64,000 nt of DNA from DASPTT01 sp035623275 (GTDB lineage: Bacteria; Actinomycetota; Acidimicrobiia; Acidimicrobiales; UBA8190): positions 29,266 to 93,265 of the forward strand of contig DASPTT010000098.1 in assembly GCA_035623275.1 (NCBI GenBank). The letters are read 5' to 3'. Below are positions 57,548-64,000 of this stretch, piece by piece (position 1 is the first letter of the stretch; the number at the start of each line of letters is the position of its first letter). A program made the position numbers and the translations under genes. The notes below the pieces were generated by a model that made no database searches, had not been told where the DNA came from, and was given only the letters and a program-made list of their open reading frames with translations.

Positions 57548-58294
57548 ATGGCACCAGGGGCCGATCCCGACCGCACGCCGCCCGCGGACCGCCGCTTCTC
57601 GGCGGCGGTGGCGGCCGTCACCTCGGCATTCGGCGACCCCACGCGCCGGGAGATCTACCTCCACGTCCGGACGAATCCGGGCGCGACCGCCTCCGAGGTC
57701 GCCCGGGCCTTCTCCCTGCACCCCAACGTGGCCCGCCACCACCTCGACCGGCTGGCCGCCGGCGGCTACCTCGAGGTGAGCCTGGAGCGACCCCCCACGG
57801 CAGGGGCGGGGCGCCCCTCCAAGCACTATCGGGCTGCCGACGACCCCGGTACGGACCCCACCCTCGACCTCGTCTCCCATCGCGACGACCTCGTCGTCTC
57901 GCTGCTGGCCGAGGCATTGGACCTCTTGGGGCCGGAGGCGGCCGAGAAGATGGCCGAGCGCGTCGGCGAGGACTTCGGCCGCGAGCTGGCGGAGCGCATG
58001 GAGCCCGGCGAGGGCCAGCGATCGGTGCGCGCCGCCATGCACGCCATCGCCGACGCCCTCACGGCCCACGGGTTCGCCGCCCACGCCGAGGACCGTGGCG
58101 GGTCGACCGCGGTGGTGGCCGAGCACTGCCCCTTCGGCGAGGCGGCCACCGCCCATCCGGTCATCTGCGCCGTCGACCGCGGCATGGTGCGGGGCCTGTT
58201 GGCGGGGCTCTGCGGCGAGGCGTCGCACGAGCCCATCTCGGTGGTGCTCTCGTCGCGCGCCCGCGGCGACGACGCCTGTGCCGCGCTGGCCTGA
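57548..58294 (+). CDS. SufR-like iron-sulfur responsive HTH regulator
   Basis: 248 residues. A winged HTH (about 20-100) reads FGDPTRREIYLHVRTNPGAT and HPNVARHHLDRLAAGGYLEV. The C-terminal part has Cys194, Cys207, Cys222 and Cys244: C-x12-C-x14-C-x21-C (EHCPFGEAATAHPVICAVDR). This is close to the cysteine layout of SufR, the Fe-S sensing repressor of suf operons. The next gene is a cysteine desulfurase with no gap (TGA then GTG) and mrp is divergent, so it very likely controls Fe-S assembly here. Confidence 0.85.
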   Translation: MAPGADPDRTPPADRRFSAAVAAVTSAFGDPTRREIYLHVRTNPGATASEVARAFSLHPNVARHHLDRLAAGGYLEVSLERPPTAGAGRPSKHYRAADDPGTDPTLDLVSHRDDLVVSLLAEALDLLGPEAAEKMAERVGEDFGRELAERMEPGEGQRSVRAAMHAIADALTAHGFAAHAEDRGGSTAVVAEHCPFGEAATAHPVICAVDRGMVRGLLAGLCGEASHEPISVVLSSRARGDDACAALA

Positions 58295-59443
58295 GTGGCC
58301 CGCCACTACCTCGACCACGCATCGACCTCGCCGCCGCGGCCCGAAGCGGTGGCGGCCATGCGGGCGTGGCTGGAGTCCGGCGAGGCCGCCGACCCCGGCC
58401 GGGTGCACACGGAAGGCCGCCTGGCCCGGGCCATGGTCGAGGACGCGCGCGACGCGCTGGCGGCGCTGCTCGGGACCCGTCCGCGTCAGGTGGTGTTCAC
58501 CTCCGGAGGGACAGAGGCCATCAACGCTGCCGTCCACGGCGCCGTGCGCGGCCGTCCTGCCGGCGCGGCTGTGGTCCTGGCGGACGTCGAGCACTCCGCC
58601 GTGCGCGAGGCCTCGGCGCGCCTGGCGCCACTGGCGCGCATCGACGTCGACACGAACGGGTCGATCGCGCCCGAGGCGCTGGCCGCCGCGCTCGACCGCG
58701 TGTCCGCCGGCGGCGGCGCGGTGGCGCTGGTCCACTGCCAGGCGGCAAACCACGAGGTGGGGACGGTCCAGCCGGTCGCCGAGGCGGTCCAGGTCGCGCA
58801 CGGGCGCGGGGCGTGGGTCCACGTGGACGCCTGCGCGGCGGCGGGCCAGGTCCCCCTGGCCCTCGAAGACCTCGGCGCAGACCTGGTCTCCGTGAGCGGG
58901 CACAAGTTCGGCGGCCCGCCCGGCGTGGGCGCCTTGATCCTCCGCCGAGGCCTTCGCATCGAGCCGTTGCTCGTGGGAGGCGACCAGGAGCGGGCCCGGC
59001 GCGCCGGGCTGGAGAACGTCCTCGGCATCGTCGGCCTGGGGGCGGCGGCCGCCGCGCTGGCCGCACCCGGGGTCCTCGACGCGGCGGCGGCCGAGGCCCG
59101 GCGACGCAGCGTCGCCCTGCTGCAAGGGGCGACGGCGATCGAGGGCGTGCGCGCCCTGGGCGATCCGGACAATCGCCTCCCCCACATCGCCTGCGTCACC
59201 GTGGACGGCGTGGAGGCCGAGGGAGTCGTGCTCGGGCTCGACCAGGCCGGCGTGGCCGTCCACTCCGGCTCGGCCTGCTCGTCCGAGGCGCTCGTGCCCT
59301 CACCGGTGCTCGAGGCGATGCACGTCGACGCGGACCGCTCCCTGCGTGCCTCGGTGGGCTGGTCCACGACCGACGACGACGTCGAGGCCTTCCGGGCGGC
59401 ACTGCCGGCCGTGGTCACCCGGCTGCGCGCGCTGCGCGGCTGA
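58295..59443 (+). CDS. Cysteine desulfurase (NifS/IscS class I)
   Basis: 382 residues. PLP-binding Lys204 is in SVSGHKFGGPPGVGALILRR, and the sulfur-accepting Cys328 in VHSGSACSSEALVPS, an IscS-like loop. The start ARHYLDHASTSPPRPEAVAA is the family N-terminus. It mobilises sulfur from cysteine for Fe-S clusters or thiolation. The GTG start follows directly after the SufR-like stop. No scaffold gene is adjacent. Confidence 0.94.
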   Translation: MARHYLDHASTSPPRPEAVAAMRAWLESGEAADPGRVHTEGRLARAMVEDARDALAALLGTRPRQVVFTSGGTEAINAAVHGAVRGRPAGAAVVLADVEHSAVREASARLAPLARIDVDTNGSIAPEALAAALDRVSAGGGAVALVHCQAANHEVGTVQPVAEAVQVAHGRGAWVHVDACAAAGQVPLALEDLGADLVSVSGHKFGGPPGVGALILRRGLRIEPLLVGGDQERARRAGLENVLGIVGLGAAAAALAAPGVLDAAAAEARRRSVALLQGATAIEGVRALGDPDNRLPHIACVTVDGVEAEGVVLGLDQAGVAVHSGSACSSEALVPSPVLEAMHVDADRSLRASVGWSTTDDDVEAFRAALPAVVTRLRALRG

Positions 59444-59573
59444 CCACCGGCGCGCCCAGGTCGACGGCGCCACCCTTGGCCGGGCGAACCGCTGCCGACA
59501 CGGAGGGTGCCCGACGCCGCGGCCACGCCGCCGCGCACGCACGAAGTCCACAACGATTGCGCAAAGTTTCCGC

Positions 59574-59601
59574 TCAAGGAGCTGCGGCCCAGCCCCGATG
59601 A
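59574..59601 (+). promoter_or_regulatory. Candidate sigma-28 (FliA/WhiG-type) promoter
   Basis: TCAA (59574-59577), 16 bases, CCCGATGA (59594-59601), compared with TAAA-N16-GCCGATAA. Three of four and six of eight bases match. It lies 58 bases before the cheY start, where a motility sigma factor would be expected. The remainder of 59444-59659 shows no gene. Confidence 0.4.
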
Positions 59602-59659
59602 CTTGCTGCGTGGGGAGGCCCGATCGGGCCACCGGGGTGCAGTTCGGGGGTGCGGGCCA

Positions 59660-60019
59660 GTGCGAGTCCTGATCGTCGACGACAGCAAGGCCATGCGCAT
59701 GATCGTGGCGCGTGAGCTTCGCTCGGCGGGCTTCGCCGAGCTGCTGATCGCCGAGGCGGGCAGCGGCATGGACGCGATCAGCGTCATGAAGGACTTCGAC
59801 CCGGAGCTCGTCCTCTCCGACTGGAACATGCCGGGGATGACGGGGCTCGACCTCTTGAAGACCCTGCGCGGCGACGGCTGCTCCGTGCCCTTCGGCTTCA
59901 TCACCACCGAAGCGAGCGCAGAGATGCGCTCGGCCGCCGCGGACGCCGGCGCGTTCAGCTTCATCACCAAGCCGTTCACCGCCGACGACCTGCGCGACGC
60001 CCTCGCCCAGTTCGCCTGA
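59660..60019 (+). CDS. cheY: CheY-like response regulator
   Basis: 119 residues from GTG 59660, a single REC domain. The acidic pocket is VLIVDDSKAMRMIVARELRS, phospho-acceptor Asp54 in LVLSDWNMPGMTGLDLL, Thr in FGFITTEAS and Lys in FSFITKPFTADD. It starts a chemotaxis operon with the FliM-like fusion 19 bases downstream. Phosphorylated by CheA, it should control the flagellar switch or be a target of the fusion protein's first domain. Confidence 0.92.
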   Translation: MRVLIVDDSKAMRMIVARELRSAGFAELLIAEAGSGMDAISVMKDFDPELVLSDWNMPGMTGLDLLKTLRGDGCSVPFGFITTEASAEMRSAAADAGAFSFITKPFTADDLRDALAQFA

Positions 60020-60038
60020 TCGAGCCCACACGTCTCCG

Positions 60039-61514
60039 ATGACGACGACCGCACCGCCGACGAACGACGTCGCGGAGCTCTTCGGGATGCTCTTCGGCTC
60101 GAGCGTCGCCGTCACCGAGGTCGAGCCGGAGCCCGGCACGCAGTGGCTGGCGCTGAGCGTCTTCGTCACGCCCGAGGACGAGCTCGTCGCAATGGTGGGC
60201 GCGGACGTCGCCATCGTCGCCAGCGCGGGCGCCGCGCTGGCCGGCTACCCGGTCGACGACGCCGAGGACGCCATCACCAAGGGCCGCGTGAACAGCGACC
60301 TCTGGGACAACTTCGCCGAGGTCGCCAACGTGATGACGACGCTCCTCGTCGGCGACCGGTTCCCCCGCGTCCTGCTGCGAGAGGCCCGGCGGATGGGCGA
60401 GCGCGAGTGGACCACCCTCTTCGGCGCCGCCCTGCCGACCACGGTCATGCGCATCGACATGGAGGGCTATCGCGGCGGGTCCCTGGCCGTGATGCCGCTG
60501 GCCGACGTGCCGGTCGACGCCGTGCCGCTCGGGCTGGCGGAGCTCGCCGAGCAGGAGCCGGTGCCCGACGACGGGTGGCGGCCCTACTCGTTCCGCAAGC
60601 CCTCGGGGGTGAACCGGGACGTGCTGCGCGCCCTGCACATGCAGACCGTCGAGCTGAGCCGCTCCATGGCGACGTCGTGCAACGGCGAGCTCAACGCCCC
60701 GATCCACCAGAAGGTGCTGCAATTCCAGCACTCCACCTGGGACGACTACGCGGCCGGGATCATCACGCCGTCGCTGTTCATCTCGTTCCAGCTCGAGCCG
60801 CTCGAGGGCCGCTTCCTCCTCACGTGGCCGCTGCCGCTGGCGATGGCCCTGGTCGACCTGATGCTCGGCGGGTCCGGCGCACCGCTGGCCGCGCCCCGCA
60901 CCCCGTCCGCGCTCGACCTCGGCCTCCTCGAGCGCCTCTTCATGCGGGCGCTGGCCGAGGTCCCGGCGCTGTTCGCCCCCCATGCCGCCACGGCCGTGGC
61001 CGACGTCCGGGTGGACCAGGACCCCAAGCTCTTCCAGGGCACGGCGTTCAAGAGCACCTTCCTCACCCTGTGGATGTCCACCGAGGTGGCGGGTGTCGAG
61101 TACCAGTCGACGCTGGGCATCCCCACCCTGGCCGTCCAGCCCTTCATCGGCACCATCCTCGGGCGCAGCGAGGAGATCGTCGCCGAGGAGGCGCCGCCCG
61201 TCCTTCGCCGCCAGCTGTTGCACGTGCCCGTGGAGGTCCGTGTCGGGTTCCGGCCGATTCGCCTGCCGGCGGCCCAGCTCGCGCACCTGCGTCCGGGTGA
61301 CGTGATCGCGCTGGACCCCACCACCGACGAGCCACTGCGCATGGCCTGCGGCAAGGTCGAGGTCGCGGCGGTCGAGCCGGTGACCGACGGAGACCGGCTC
61401 CTGGTCCAGGTCACCAGGGAGATGATCGACCCCCGCTCGGCGCTGCGTGAACGGCTCGAGCCGGCCATGCCCATGACCCCCGGGCGCGAGCGCCAGCTCG
61501 CGGCCACGGCGTAG
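60039..61514 (+). CDS. FliM-like switch protein with extra CheC/CheX-like N-terminal domain
   Basis: 491 residues; standard FliM is about 330. Residues about 185-385 match the FliM middle domain (FRKPSGVNRDVLRALHMQTV, WPLPLAMALVDLMLGGSG) and about 390-462 a SpoA domain (VRVGFRPIRLPAAQLAHLRP). The CheY-binding LSQxEIDALL peptide of FliM is missing. Instead residues about 8-170 form another domain with D90-x3-E94-x2-N97 (DLWDNFAEVANVMTTLL), the active-site pattern of CheC/CheX/FliY CheY-P phosphatases. The downstream proline of that family (x22 from Asn) is not at the usual place. The layout suggests a switch protein with a built-in phosphatase; this is inference. Confidence 0.82.
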   Translation: MTTTAPPTNDVAELFGMLFGSSVAVTEVEPEPGTQWLALSVFVTPEDELVAMVGADVAIVASAGAALAGYPVDDAEDAITKGRVNSDLWDNFAEVANVMTTLLVGDRFPRVLLREARRMGEREWTTLFGAALPTTVMRIDMEGYRGGSLAVMPLADVPVDAVPLGLAELAEQEPVPDDGWRPYSFRKPSGVNRDVLRALHMQTVELSRSMATSCNGELNAPIHQKVLQFQHSTWDDYAAGIITPSLFISFQLEPLEGRFLLTWPLPLAMALVDLMLGGSGAPLAAPRTPSALDLGLLERLFMRALAEVPALFAPHAATAVADVRVDQDPKLFQGTAFKSTFLTLWMSTEVAGVEYQSTLGIPTLAVQPFIGTILGRSEEIVAEEAPPVLRRQLLHVPVEVRVGFRPIRLPAAQLAHLRPGDVIALDPTTDEPLRMACGKVEVAAVEPVTDGDRLLVQVTREMIDPRSALRERLEPAMPMTPGRERQLAATA

Positions 61515-61530
61515 GAGGACGCAAGCCGCC

Positions 61531-63798
61531 ATGCCCGACAACGAGATGGACGAGGTCGTCCAGGAATTCCTCGTCGAGAGCACCGAGAACCTCGACCAGC
61601 TCGACCGCGACCTCGTGGCACTGGAAGCGGACCCCAGGTCGGCCGACCTGCTCGCCAGTGTGTTCCGCACCTTCCACACCATCAAGGGGACGAGCGGGTT
61701 CCTCGGCTTCCCGCGCCTGGAGGAGATCTCGCACAACGGCGAGAACCTGCTCTCCAAGCTGCGCGACGGCCTGCTCGAGCTCGACCAGGAGCGCACGGAC
61801 GTCCTGCTGGAGGTGGTCGACGCGGTGCGGGGCCTGCTCGAGTCGATCGAGGGCAGCGGCGAAGAGGGTGACGCCGACTTCGGCGCCCTCGTCGCCCGGC
61901 TCCAGGCCGTCGCGGCCGAGCCAGCAGCCGACGCAGGCGCCGCCCACGAGGCGCCGACGACCGCTGCACCCGCGCCCGCCGAGGATGGCGCCGACGAGGC
62001 GGGCGTGACCGGGGAGGTCGAGGCGGCCGGCGCGCCGACGGGGCCCGACGACCGGCCTGTCGACCACAAGTCCACCGTCGCCGAGCGCTCCGTGCGTGTG
62101 GACGTCGACCTGCTCGACGCGCTCATGCGCCAGGTCGGCGAGCTGGTGCTCGCTCGCAATCAGATCAACTCCCACGCCGAGACGGGCGACGACCCCGTGC
62201 TGCTCCAGACCGTGCAGCGGCTCAGCCTGATCGTGAGCGAGCTGCAGGAGGGCGTGATGAAGACCCGGATGCAGCCGATCGAGCAGCTGTGGGCCAAGCT
62301 GCCCCGGGTCGTACGCGACCTCGCGTCGCAGTTCGGCAAGCAGGTCGCCCTCGAGATGGAGGGTGGCGAGACCGAGCTCGACCGCTCGCTGCTCGAGGCG
62401 GTCAAGGACCCGCTCACGCACCTCGTGCGCAACGCCATCGACCACGGCATCGAGATGCCGGAGGCCCGTCACGCGGCCGCCAAGCCCACTCGCGGCACCC
62501 TCACCCTGCGCGCCTTCCACGAAGGGGGCCAGGTGGTGATGGAGGTCGCCGACGACGGGGCTGGCATCGACGTGACCAAGGTCGGCGCCAAGGCCGTCGA
62601 GCGGGGCCTCATCACCCCGGAGCAGCTCTCGCACATGTCTGAGCGCGAGGTCACGGACCTGGTGTTCCGCCCCGGGTTCTCCACCGCCGGCAAGGTCACC
62701 AACGTCTCGGGCCGTGGCGTGGGCATGGACGTCGTGCGCACCAACATCGAGCGGATCGGCGGGACGGTCGACCTCATGACCGCGCCGGGACGGGGCACGA
62801 CCTTCCGGATCAAGATCCCGCTGACCCTCGCCATCATCCCGGCGCTGCTCGTCCGCTGCCACGACGAGCGCTACGCCATCGCCCAGGCGAGCCTGGTCGA
62901 GCTCGTGCACCTCGAGGGCGACGCCGTGCGCGACGGGATCGAGTACATCGGCGACGCGCCCGTCTACCGCCTGCGCGGCAAGCTGCTCCCCCTGGTCAGC
63001 CTGGACCGCAGTCTCGGCGTGTCCGAGGCGTGCGCGCTCGACGAGCGGGAGAGCGTGAGCATCGTGGTCCTCCAAGCGGACAACCTGCTCTTCGGCGCGG
63101 TCGTCGACGGCGTGCTCGACACGCAGGAGATCGTGGTCAAGCCGCTGGGACGGCATTTCAAGCAGTTGGCGGTGTACGCCGGGGCCACGATCCTCGGCGA
63201 CGGGGGCGTGGCGCTCATCCTCGACGTGAACGGACTGGCCATGGAAGCGGGCATGGGCGACGCGGCGGCGGACGACACGGTGGCGCTCGACACGGTGGAG
63301 GCGGCACGCGCCGCGGACCTGAGCAGCCTGGTCGTCCTCCGGGTGGGTGACGAGCGGCGTGTGGCCGTCCCGCTCGACGTGGTCGCCCGCTTGGAGGAGG
63401 TCGCCCCTGAGCACATCGAGCTGGCCGGCGGCCTGCCGGTGCTGCAGTACCGCGGCGACCTGTTGCCGCTGATCCACCTCCACGAGTTCCTCGGCGAGCA
63501 GGTGCTGTCGCCGGCAGGGGCTGACGGGGAGGGGGCCGAGGGCGAGCGGGCGGGCGAGCTCCCCGTCGTCGTCTACTCCAACGGCCGACGTCAGGTGGGG
63601 TTCGTCGCCACCGAGATCCTCGACATCGTCGAGGACGCGTTCGAGGTCCGCTCCGTGGGGGCAGGCAGGGGCGTCATCGGCTCCGCCGTCGTCCAGGGAC
63701 GAGTGACCGACCTGCTCGACATCGCGGCCGCCGTGCACGCGGCGGTCGGCGACGCCGAGCTGCGCAACGAAGAGGAGGCAATGTCCGATGTCGCGTGA
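61531..63798 (+). CDS. cheA: Chemotaxis histidine kinase CheA with two CheW domains
   Basis: 755 residues. Hpt domain with His49 in VFRTFHTIKGTSGFLGFP. An acidic Ala/Pro linker (about 130-185) takes the place of a clear P2 domain. P3 dimerisation helix VDLLDALMRQVGELVLARNQ, then HATPase with LTHLVRNAIDHGIEMPEAR, VADDGAGIDVTKVGAKAVER and GVGMDVVRTNIERIGG. One CheW-like domain (about 435-565) is followed by a second (about 590-745). It phosphorylates CheY in response to chemoreceptors. ATG 61531 is 16 bases after the fusion gene stop; AGGAGG is upstream. Confidence 0.95.
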   Translation: MPDNEMDEVVQEFLVESTENLDQLDRDLVALEADPRSADLLASVFRTFHTIKGTSGFLGFPRLEEISHNGENLLSKLRDGLLELDQERTDVLLEVVDAVRGLLESIEGSGEEGDADFGALVARLQAVAAEPAADAGAAHEAPTTAAPAPAEDGADEAGVTGEVEAAGAPTGPDDRPVDHKSTVAERSVRVDVDLLDALMRQVGELVLARNQINSHAETGDDPVLLQTVQRLSLIVSELQEGVMKTRMQPIEQLWAKLPRVVRDLASQFGKQVALEMEGGETELDRSLLEAVKDPLTHLVRNAIDHGIEMPEARHAAAKPTRGTLTLRAFHEGGQVVMEVADDGAGIDVTKVGAKAVERGLITPEQLSHMSEREVTDLVFRPGFSTAGKVTNVSGRGVGMDVVRTNIERIGGTVDLMTAPGRGTTFRIKIPLTLAIIPALLVRCHDERYAIAQASLVELVHLEGDAVRDGIEYIGDAPVYRLRGKLLPLVSLDRSLGVSEACALDERESVSIVVLQADNLLFGAVVDGVLDTQEIVVKPLGRHFKQLAVYAGATILGDGGVALILDVNGLAMEAGMGDAAADDTVALDTVEAARAADLSSLVVLRVGDERRVAVPLDVVARLEEVAPEHIELAGGLPVLQYRGDLLPLIHLHEFLGEQVLSPAGADGEGAEGERAGELPVVVYSNGRRQVGFVATEILDIVEDAFEVRSVGAGRGVIGSAVVQGRVTDLLDIAAAVHAAVGDAELRNEEEAMSDVA

Positions 63799-64000
63799 CG
63801 AGACGGCCGGCGTGGCCACGCTGGAGCGAACCCAGTTCTGCACGTTCCGCGTCGAGGACATCGTGGTGGGGATCGACGTGCAGGTCGTCCAGGAGGTGAT
63901 CCGCGCACAGGAGATGCGGACCGTGCCCCTGGCCCCCAACGAGGTCAAGGGCCTCATCAACCTGCGCGGGCAGATCGTGACCGCCGTGGACCTACGTCAC
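63788..64000 (+). CDS. cheW: CheW-like coupling protein, 5' end
   Basis: The first 71 residues, cut by the window edge. It starts MSRDETAGVATLERTQFCTF and continues VGIDVQVVQEVIRAQEMRTV, PLAPNEVKGLINLRGQIVTA, VDLR, the N-terminal half of a CheW domain. It links chemoreceptors to CheA. The ATG at 63788 lies inside the cheA end (11-base overlap), so translation is coupled. Confidence 0.92.
   Translation, partial: MSRDETAGVATLERTQFCTFRVEDIVVGIDVQVVQEVIRAQEMRTVPLAPNEVKGLINLRGQIVTAVDLRH

Overview
The window is high-GC DNA (roughly 70% or more by eye) with dense, short-spaced genes on both strands and many GTG and TTG starts. Two WhiB-type iron-sulfur regulators, a DUF3107 gene, the histidine phosphatase-DUF3090-SCO1664 trio, a PdtaS-like kinase and an F420-type FrhB protein place it in the Actinomycetota. 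The FliM-like/CheY/CheA/CheW chemotaxis genes at the right edge suggest a motile lineage; class Acidimicrobiia is my best guess, by inference only. I see no rRNA, tRNA, CRISPR array, integrase, transposase or prophage gene. It reads as ordinary chromosomal backbone. No gene-free stretch exceeds 300 bases; the longest (about 200-285 bases) are 605-809, 15402-15686, 16239-16439, 28113-28327, 41302-41522, 46009-46237 and 59444-59659.

Left third (1-24 kb): two small membrane-anchored paralogues; a glycosyltransferase with a membrane and proline-rich tail; an amino-acid permease; an alkylation-repair operon (Ada-AlkA fusion plus Ogt); a nitroreductase/SRPBCC pair; an SDR and an MDR reductase; a beta-propeller lipoprotein; aconitase; an ICMT-like methyltransferase; an aldo-keto reductase; a PAS-GGDEF-EAL c-di-GMP enzyme; DUF429 and EthD-like proteins; and two tandem HtrA-like proteases that lack export signals, divergent from an HxlR regulator.

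Middle (24-41 kb): thioesterase, amidotransferase, PIG-L deacetylase, DEAD-box helicase, ThiC under a TPP riboswitch, a Bcp peroxiredoxin, a Fpg/Nei glycosylase divergent from an FrhB-like protein, a uracil-DNA glycosylase divergent from the phosphatase-DUF3090-SCO1664 operon, a SixA phosphatase, an SGNH hydrolase with an MBOAT acyltransferase, ETF alpha and beta, and a glycerophosphodiesterase.

Right third (41-64 kb): a WhiB1-like regulator behind a perfect CRP-type site; a hybrid kinase, HD-GYP response regulator and OmpR-type regulator; an ECF sigma factor with a membrane protein; a PdtaS-like kinase; PHP and O-methyltransferase genes; paired ArsA-like ATPases with DUF3107; a dGTPase; a second WhiB; an iron-sulfur block (Mrp, SufR-like regulator, cysteine desulfurase); and a chemotaxis operon CheY, FliM-like fusion, CheA, CheW.

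The most unusual items are a FliM-like protein carrying an extra N-terminal domain with a CheC/CheX-type phosphatase motif, and two divergent promoters whose opposed -10 boxes share the same TA step and give apparently leaderless mRNAs with starts exactly 26 bp apart. TANNNT-like boxes 5-8 bases before start codons recur through the window. Several operator-like inverted repeats and 15-bp tandem repeats at gene ends are also recorded.
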